From positions 1-26,209 of the forward strand of contig VBHI01000001.1 in assembly GCA_005881495.1 (NCBI GenBank): a stretch of 26,209 bases of DNA, in the 5' to 3' direction. This document shows positions 23,282-26,209 of the stretch, in pieces (position 1 is the first letter of the stretch; each line of letters begins with the position of its first letter). The DNA is from Chloroflexota bacterium (GTDB lineage: Bacteria > Chloroflexota > Ktedonobacteria > Ktedonobacterales > Ktedonobacteraceae). A program made the position numbers and the translations under genes. The notes under the pieces were generated by a model. That model made no database searches. It saw only the letters and a list, made by a program, of their open reading frames with translations, and was not told the DNA's origin.

Positions 23282-23316
23282 TTTCAGTGTTTCATTTGTT
23301 TCACTTGTTTCACTTG
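23282..23316. repeat. Imperfect array of a second 9-bp unit
   Basis: TTTCAGTG, TTTCATTTG, TTTCACTTG and TTTCACTTG follow head to tail, 30 bp after the first array. The unit is unrelated to the first one. Confidence 0.8.
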
Positions 23317-23396
23317 TGTCAGCAGGGTGAGGAAATTACGTTTGATGGTGTATGGCTTCCTCAATAATTAACAGGCCGTGTATACACCTCCCAGGG

Positions 23397-23511
23397 CAAT
23401 CGCATCTAATTTCCCAAGGAGCTTGCAGAACGTGTCTATACTTCGAGCCATTGTAAGCTGCTTAATTCTAACACGGCTTTTAGCCTCAGTTCTTGAATTT
23501 AGATGCGATTG
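23397..23511. repeat. 13-bp inverted repeat pair, possible small element remnant
   Basis: CAATCGCATCTAA (23397-23409) and its complement (23499-23511) bracket 89 bp with no coding content. It may be the ends of a decayed small element. Confidence 0.5.
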
Positions 23512-23565
23512 ACCTGACCCCACCTCCTGGAATGGAAATTCTTGAATTAGTACAGCTCCCCTCTC

Positions 23566-25083
23566 TCACACACTGGTTTTGCTCCGAGTGAGGCGTACCT
23601 CGCGCACAACCAGAAGCGAGACCACCACCGAGAGGATCGCGAATCCCACGGCGGTCAGCAGTGCGCTCTGAAAACCTCCGACCAGGGCCGCCGATCCGCC
23701 TGGACCTCCACTACCCGTGCTCAGCGCCACTGTACGTGCGCTGGCGACCGCTACGAGGATTGCCACTCCAAGCGCTGAGCCAACCTGCTGGCTGGTATTG
23801 AACAGGCCGGAAGCCAGCCCTTGTTCGTCATCTGCGACCCCCTTTGTGGCCGCAATCGCCACCGTCACAATCTGGAAAGCGACGCCCAGGCCAACCAATA
23901 GCGTGCCAGGCAAGATGATCGCCCAGTACTGATCGTGCGCCGACAAGCGCGAGAGCCAGAACAGGCCAACGGCGAGCACTACCGCGCCAGTTACCATGCC
24001 GGGCTTGACGCCCAGGCGCGTGGTCAACCTGGAGACAAGATTCGTCGTGAAGGTGACAATTAACGCGTGCGGCAGAAAGGCGAACCCGGTCAGAACCGGC
24101 GAATAGCCCAGCACATTCTGCAGGTAGAGGGTCAGAATGAAGAGCGTCGGCCCTAATGAGGCACCGAAGAGCAAGCCACAGGTATCGGCTCCGGTCAGCG
24201 TCCGCAGCCGGAAGATGCTCAAGCGCACCAGAGGATCTCGCGTGCGGGCCTCAAGCGAGAGAAAAGCCACCAGCAGCAGCGCCGCCAGAATGAGCAAGCC
24301 AATTGTTTGGAGGGACCCCCAGCCAGCAGCGTTGGCCTGCGAGAGGGCATAGATGAGCACAGCAAGGGCGAGTGTGACCGCGGCACTCCCAGGAAGGTCG
24401 AGCCGTTTTTTCGCTCCTCGGCTCTCCGGCAGGAGCAGTGGCGTGAGAGCAATGATGGTGAGGCCGATGGGGACGTTCACGAAGAGCACCCAGCGCCAAC
24501 CGAATGAGCTCGTCAAGAGTCCGCCCAGAATAACGCCTGAGGCGAAGCCAGCCGATGCGACTGCCCCGAAGGTGCCGAGGGCGCGATTGCGTCCTGCCCC
24601 CTGGGGGAAGGTCGTCGTGATGAGTGACAGGACGGAGGGCGCGACGATGGAGGCAGCCAGCCCCTGAGAGGCACGGGCGACAATCAACTCAATCGGTGAC
24701 TGGGCGAAGCCACCACCCAAAGAGGCCAGGGTGAAAAGCACCAGCCCGAGAAGAAAGACACGCCGCCGTCCAAAGAGGTCGGCGGCTCGTCCTCCCAGCA
24801 GCAAAAAGCCGCCAAAGAGCAGCGAGTAGGCGCTCACCACCCATTGCAGCGTGGTTGGTGAGAAGCCCAGCGACTTCTGCATTGAGGGCAGGGCGACATT
24901 CACGATAGAGAAGTCAAGCACGACCATGAACTGGGCGGCGCATAAGAGCGCAAGCGCGAGCCAGCCGCGAGGTGGCTCCACGCCATCTCTGGCGTCGAGC
25001 GTGAGCAGGTGCCGTAGACCGGGCTTGGGACGCTCACTGCCCTGGCCATCCTTCTGGGCGAAATCTTCAAGCTGGTGTGTCAT
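23566..25083 (-). CDS. DHA2-type (EmrB/QacA) MFS drug efflux transporter
   Basis: 505 residues; the ATG at 25083 follows AGAGAGGAT. About 14 membrane helices, the number typical of DHA2 drug:H+ antiporters. Motif D1-like LDFSIVNVALPSMQKSLG lies in the first helix, motif A GGRAADLFGRRRVFLLG follows, and GLAASIVAPSVLSLI plus GGLLTSSFGWRWVLFVNVPI match the motif B/C region. The N-terminal 40 residues are cytosolic and charged. It lies 87 nt after the MarR gene on the same strand, with an ATTAG-N4-CTAAT palindrome in between, so MarR-controlled export of a toxic compound is likely. The compound is unknown. Confidence 0.9.
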   Translation of the reverse strand: MTHQLEDFAQKDGQGSERPKPGLRHLLTLDARDGVEPPRGWLALALLCAAQFMVVLDFSIVNVALPSMQKSLGFSPTTLQWVVSAYSLLFGGFLLLGGRAADLFGRRRVFLLGLVLFTLASLGGGFAQSPIELIVARASQGLAASIVAPSVLSLITTTFPQGAGRNRALGTFGAVASAGFASGVILGGLLTSSFGWRWVLFVNVPIGLTIIALTPLLLPESRGAKKRLDLPGSAAVTLALAVLIYALSQANAAGWGSLQTIGLLILAALLLVAFLSLEARTRDPLVRLSIFRLRTLTGADTCGLLFGASLGPTLFILTLYLQNVLGYSPVLTGFAFLPHALIVTFTTNLVSRLTTRLGVKPGMVTGAVVLAVGLFWLSRLSAHDQYWAIILPGTLLVGLGVAFQIVTVAIAATKGVADDEQGLASGLFNTSQQVGSALGVAILVAVASARTVALSTGSGGPGGSAALVGGFQSALLTAVGFAILSVVVSLLVVREVRLTRSKTSV

Positions 25084-25108
25084 CAGGTATCCTCTCTTGT
25101 ATCAAGCC

Positions 25109-25122
25109 ATTAGGCGACTAAT
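25109..25122. promoter_or_regulatory. Candidate MarR operator before the efflux gene
   Basis: ATTAG-GCGA-CTAAT is a short inverted repeat 26 nt before the efflux start. MarR proteins bind palindromes of this size. A related block occurs before the marR gene at 25620-25633. Confidence 0.4.
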
Positions 25123-25170
25123 TCCTTGGACAAAAAAAAGGGGGAGCAGCAGAGGCACTCCTCGCACCTG

Positions 25171-25593
25171 CTAGCTGATATTGGCGTGCATCTGCAAAAG
25201 CAGACGTCGAACCAGGAGACGCTCTTCGGTAGTCATGTCAGCGACGAGGTGCTCCTCACAGCGGCTCCATAACGTGCGCAGAGGCTGTTCTAATGCTCGG
25301 CCCCGCTGCGTGAGATAGACACGCGAGAGGCGAGCATCTTCTGGATCACGCCGACGTTCGACCAGCCCAGTACGCTCCATGCGCTGTAACATGGTATTGA
25401 TCGTTGGTGGTTCACAGACCACGTCGTGCGATAATTGGATCTGTGTCTGGCCCTTCTGGCGGAAAAGAGAGAAAAGGACCATCTCTTGACCGGCATAGAG
25501 CCCAAGCTCACGTAAAGCAAGATCGACATATTGATGATGGGCTTTACAGAGTTGTGCAAGGGCCAGACCGAGGCTTTCCTCCACGAATGCCAT
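25171..25593 (-). CDS. MarR-family transcriptional regulator
   Basis: 140 residues; the start at 25593 follows GAGAGGAAGG. Winged-helix MarR plan: N-terminal dimer helices (residues 1-35), QTQIQLSHDVVCEPPTINTM (helix-turn-helix, about 48-67), MERTGLVERRRDPEDARLSR (wing with the family's D-x-R motif), RVYLTQRGRAL, and C-terminal dimer helices. MarR repressors respond to phenolic or other toxic ligands. Upstream of an efflux pump, local repression relieved by the pump's substrate is the usual arrangement; likely autoregulated through the block at 25620-25633. Confidence 0.9.
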   Translation of the reverse strand: MAFVEESLGLALAQLCKAHHQYVDLALRELGLYAGQEMVLFSLFRQKGQTQIQLSHDVVCEPPTINTMLQRMERTGLVERRRDPEDARLSRVYLTQRGRALEQPLRTLWSRCEEHLVADMTTEERLLVRRLLLQMHANIS

Positions 25594-25619
25594 AAAACCT
25601 TCCTCTCGATTCTATATCA

Positions 25620-25633
25620 TGAGCTGCCTAATG
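25620..25633. promoter_or_regulatory. Candidate MarR operator before the marR gene
   Basis: TGAGCTGCCTAATG matches the reverse complement of the block before the efflux gene at about 11 of 14 positions and lies 27 nt before the marR start. Two similar blocks, one per gene, suggest a common repressor; the palindrome here is weaker. Confidence 0.3.
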
Positions 25634-25844
25634 AAATGAGTAGATGACAGGGACGATCTTTCGTCAAGGTACGGATATCACGCAAGGGCTTCTCAATCTA
25701 CGTATGCCACTGCCGCGCTCCTCGCTCCGGGAATGGAGATGTTTTTTCACGACGCTGAGCTTTTTATCGTGGTACTCTACAGGGTTCAGACCATCGTACG
25801 TTTGCGAAGACAAAGTACATCCCATTTGTGTGGAGGTATTGTAC
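25634..25844. other. Non-coding stretch upstream of marR
   Basis: No gene, RNA or strong motif recognised. A plus-strand open frame of 76 codons crosses it but lacks a ribosome site and any family resemblance. Confidence 0.4.
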
Positions 25845-25970
25845 TGTAAATTTCTGCGAGCGGAATCTGTATAACTCTTTGGGCTGTTGCTAGCCCAGGA
25901 ATCTCTCCTTCAGGCTGCTTGCCCACTAGGATGCTATGCAGATTCCGCTCGCAGAATGTTGGGATTTACA
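25845..25970. repeat. 126-bp inverted-repeat (MITE-like) element
   Basis: The ends are TGTAAAT (25845-25851) and ATTTACA (25964-25970). Just inside, a perfect 18-bp inverted repeat pairs TTCTGCGAGCGGAATCTG (25852-25869) with 25939-25956; the right arm has 7 extra nt between the two blocks. No coding capacity and no clear target duplication. It lies 10 bp beyond the premature stop of a truncated gene start. Confidence 0.65.
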
Positions 25971-25980
25971 CTCTGGGGAC

Positions 25981-26016
25981 CTAGAGCATAGCCTTTTGTT
26001 GATCATCAAACTTCAT
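25981..26016 (-). pseudogene. Truncated start of a gene downstream of the oxidoreductase
   Basis: GGAGG is followed at 7 nt by ATG (26016), MKFDDQQKAML and then TAG (25981-25983). A well-placed start with only 11 codons, ending 10 bp from an inverted-repeat element, suggests that the rest of the gene was lost when the element or a deletion arrived. The lost gene's identity cannot be read from 11 residues. Confidence 0.45.
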
Positions 26017-26032
26017 GAGTGAACCTCCATCA

Positions 26033-26209
26033 TCAGCCGAGCGTTTGGCGCTGGCCGGTCGCCGCCGCGATCTCAATAGCGTGCAGCATGCGGTGGCGCG
26101 TGACCGCGTCATCAAAGGTCGGGCAGACATGTGTGCCTTCACGGAAGTCACGTGCGAAGCGTACATACGCCTGGGCGAGATTGGAGCCAGGGCCTTGCTG
26201 CGGTGGCGA
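26033..26209 (-). CDS. C-terminus of a probable Gfo/Idh/MocA-type oxidoreductase (partial)
   Basis: The last 58 codons are visible; the gene begins beyond the right edge. The sequence AQAYVRFARDFREGTHVCPT, then FDDAVTRHRMLHAIEIAAAT and a short GQRQTLG tail match the usual C-terminal segment of Gfo/Idh/MocA NAD(P)-dependent oxidoreductases, where AVRVHRLLDAI-type residues follow a PTFDDG/A motif. These enzymes oxidise sugars, inositols or related compounds. The assignment rests on a short tail, so the exact family is moderately sure and the substrate unknown. The gene reads leftward toward the truncated start at 26016, 17 nt away. Confidence 0.6.
   Translation of the reverse strand, partial: SPPQQGPGSNLAQAYVRFARDFREGTHVCPTFDDAVTRHRMLHAIEIAAATGQRQTLG

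Larger units (their letters stand above)
23094..23565. other. Repeat-rich intergenic stretch without a gene
   Basis: It contains two unrelated 9-bp tandem arrays (23198-23251 and 23282-23316) and a 13-bp inverted repeat (23397-23409 and 23499-23511). No coding frame, RNA gene or clear terminator seen. Confidence 0.5.

Noticed and set aside
23198..23316. CRISPR array
   Set aside because: The units are 9 bp, contiguous and without spacers; no cas genes are present. They are simple tandem repeats.

Overview
The window looks like chromosomal DNA of a Ktedonobacteria-like member of Chloroflexota. This is inferred from the gene mix (CpXC-domain protein, seven-bladed WSPDG-type WD40 protein, a DUF4388-like protein beside a receiver protein, a Rad50/SbcC-like protein next to NurA, scattered non-autonomous repeats) and from clear Shine-Dalgarno sequences. 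It was not established by a search. No rRNA, tRNA or CRISPR array was found.

Region 1 (1-3396) is a divergent cassette. On the minus strand, very small genes run off the left edge: a truncated coiled-coil protein, two 31-33 aa single-pass membrane microproteins, a 72 aa protein, a zinc-ribbon protein and possibly a 28 aa peptide. On the plus strand lies an operon of a GntR/HutC regulator, a divergent IspF-like protein and an HD-domain phosphohydrolase. Between the two arms is a minus-strand promoter with perfect TTGACA and TATAAT boxes. One 12-bp palindrome fills its spacer and a near-copy lies over the expected start point, as expected for GntR repression. The pairing of a cyclodiphosphate-synthase fold, a phosphohydrolase and a ligand-binding repressor is the best candidate here for an undescribed system.

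Region 2 (3627-9403) is a 5.76-kb composite element. Two related non-coding arms of about 600-660 bp lie in opposite orientation, with matching outer ends flanked by the 7-bp direct repeat CAAAACT. A nested 178-bp segment sits in the same orientation in both arms although the arms are inverted. The cargo is a secreted phosphoesterase (frameshifted at the end) behind a Pho-box-like array, an IS3 OrfA remnant, and a three-gene set: DUF4388-like protein, receiver protein and membrane protein.

Region 3 (9404-12828) holds a decayed copy of the GntR operator, a five-unit 11-bp-period Pho-box-like array, a phosphate-symporter-type MFS gene broken by an internal deletion, a histidine phosphatase and a DinB-like protein.

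Region 4 (12897-19796, minus) has WD40, MoaB/Mog, CpXC, then a fold-back element with a 64-bp perfect palindrome, then nurA and a frameshifted sbcC/rad50-like gene. No sbcD is present.

Region 5 (19966-26209) has a cytochrome P450, a ModC-type ATPase with a possibly leaderless start, a membrane protein, 9-bp tandem repeats, a MarR-DHA2 efflux pair, a short inverted-repeat element and the C-terminus of an oxidoreductase-like gene. Several genes are broken by single-base shifts. These may be real decay or sequencing errors, and reads should decide.
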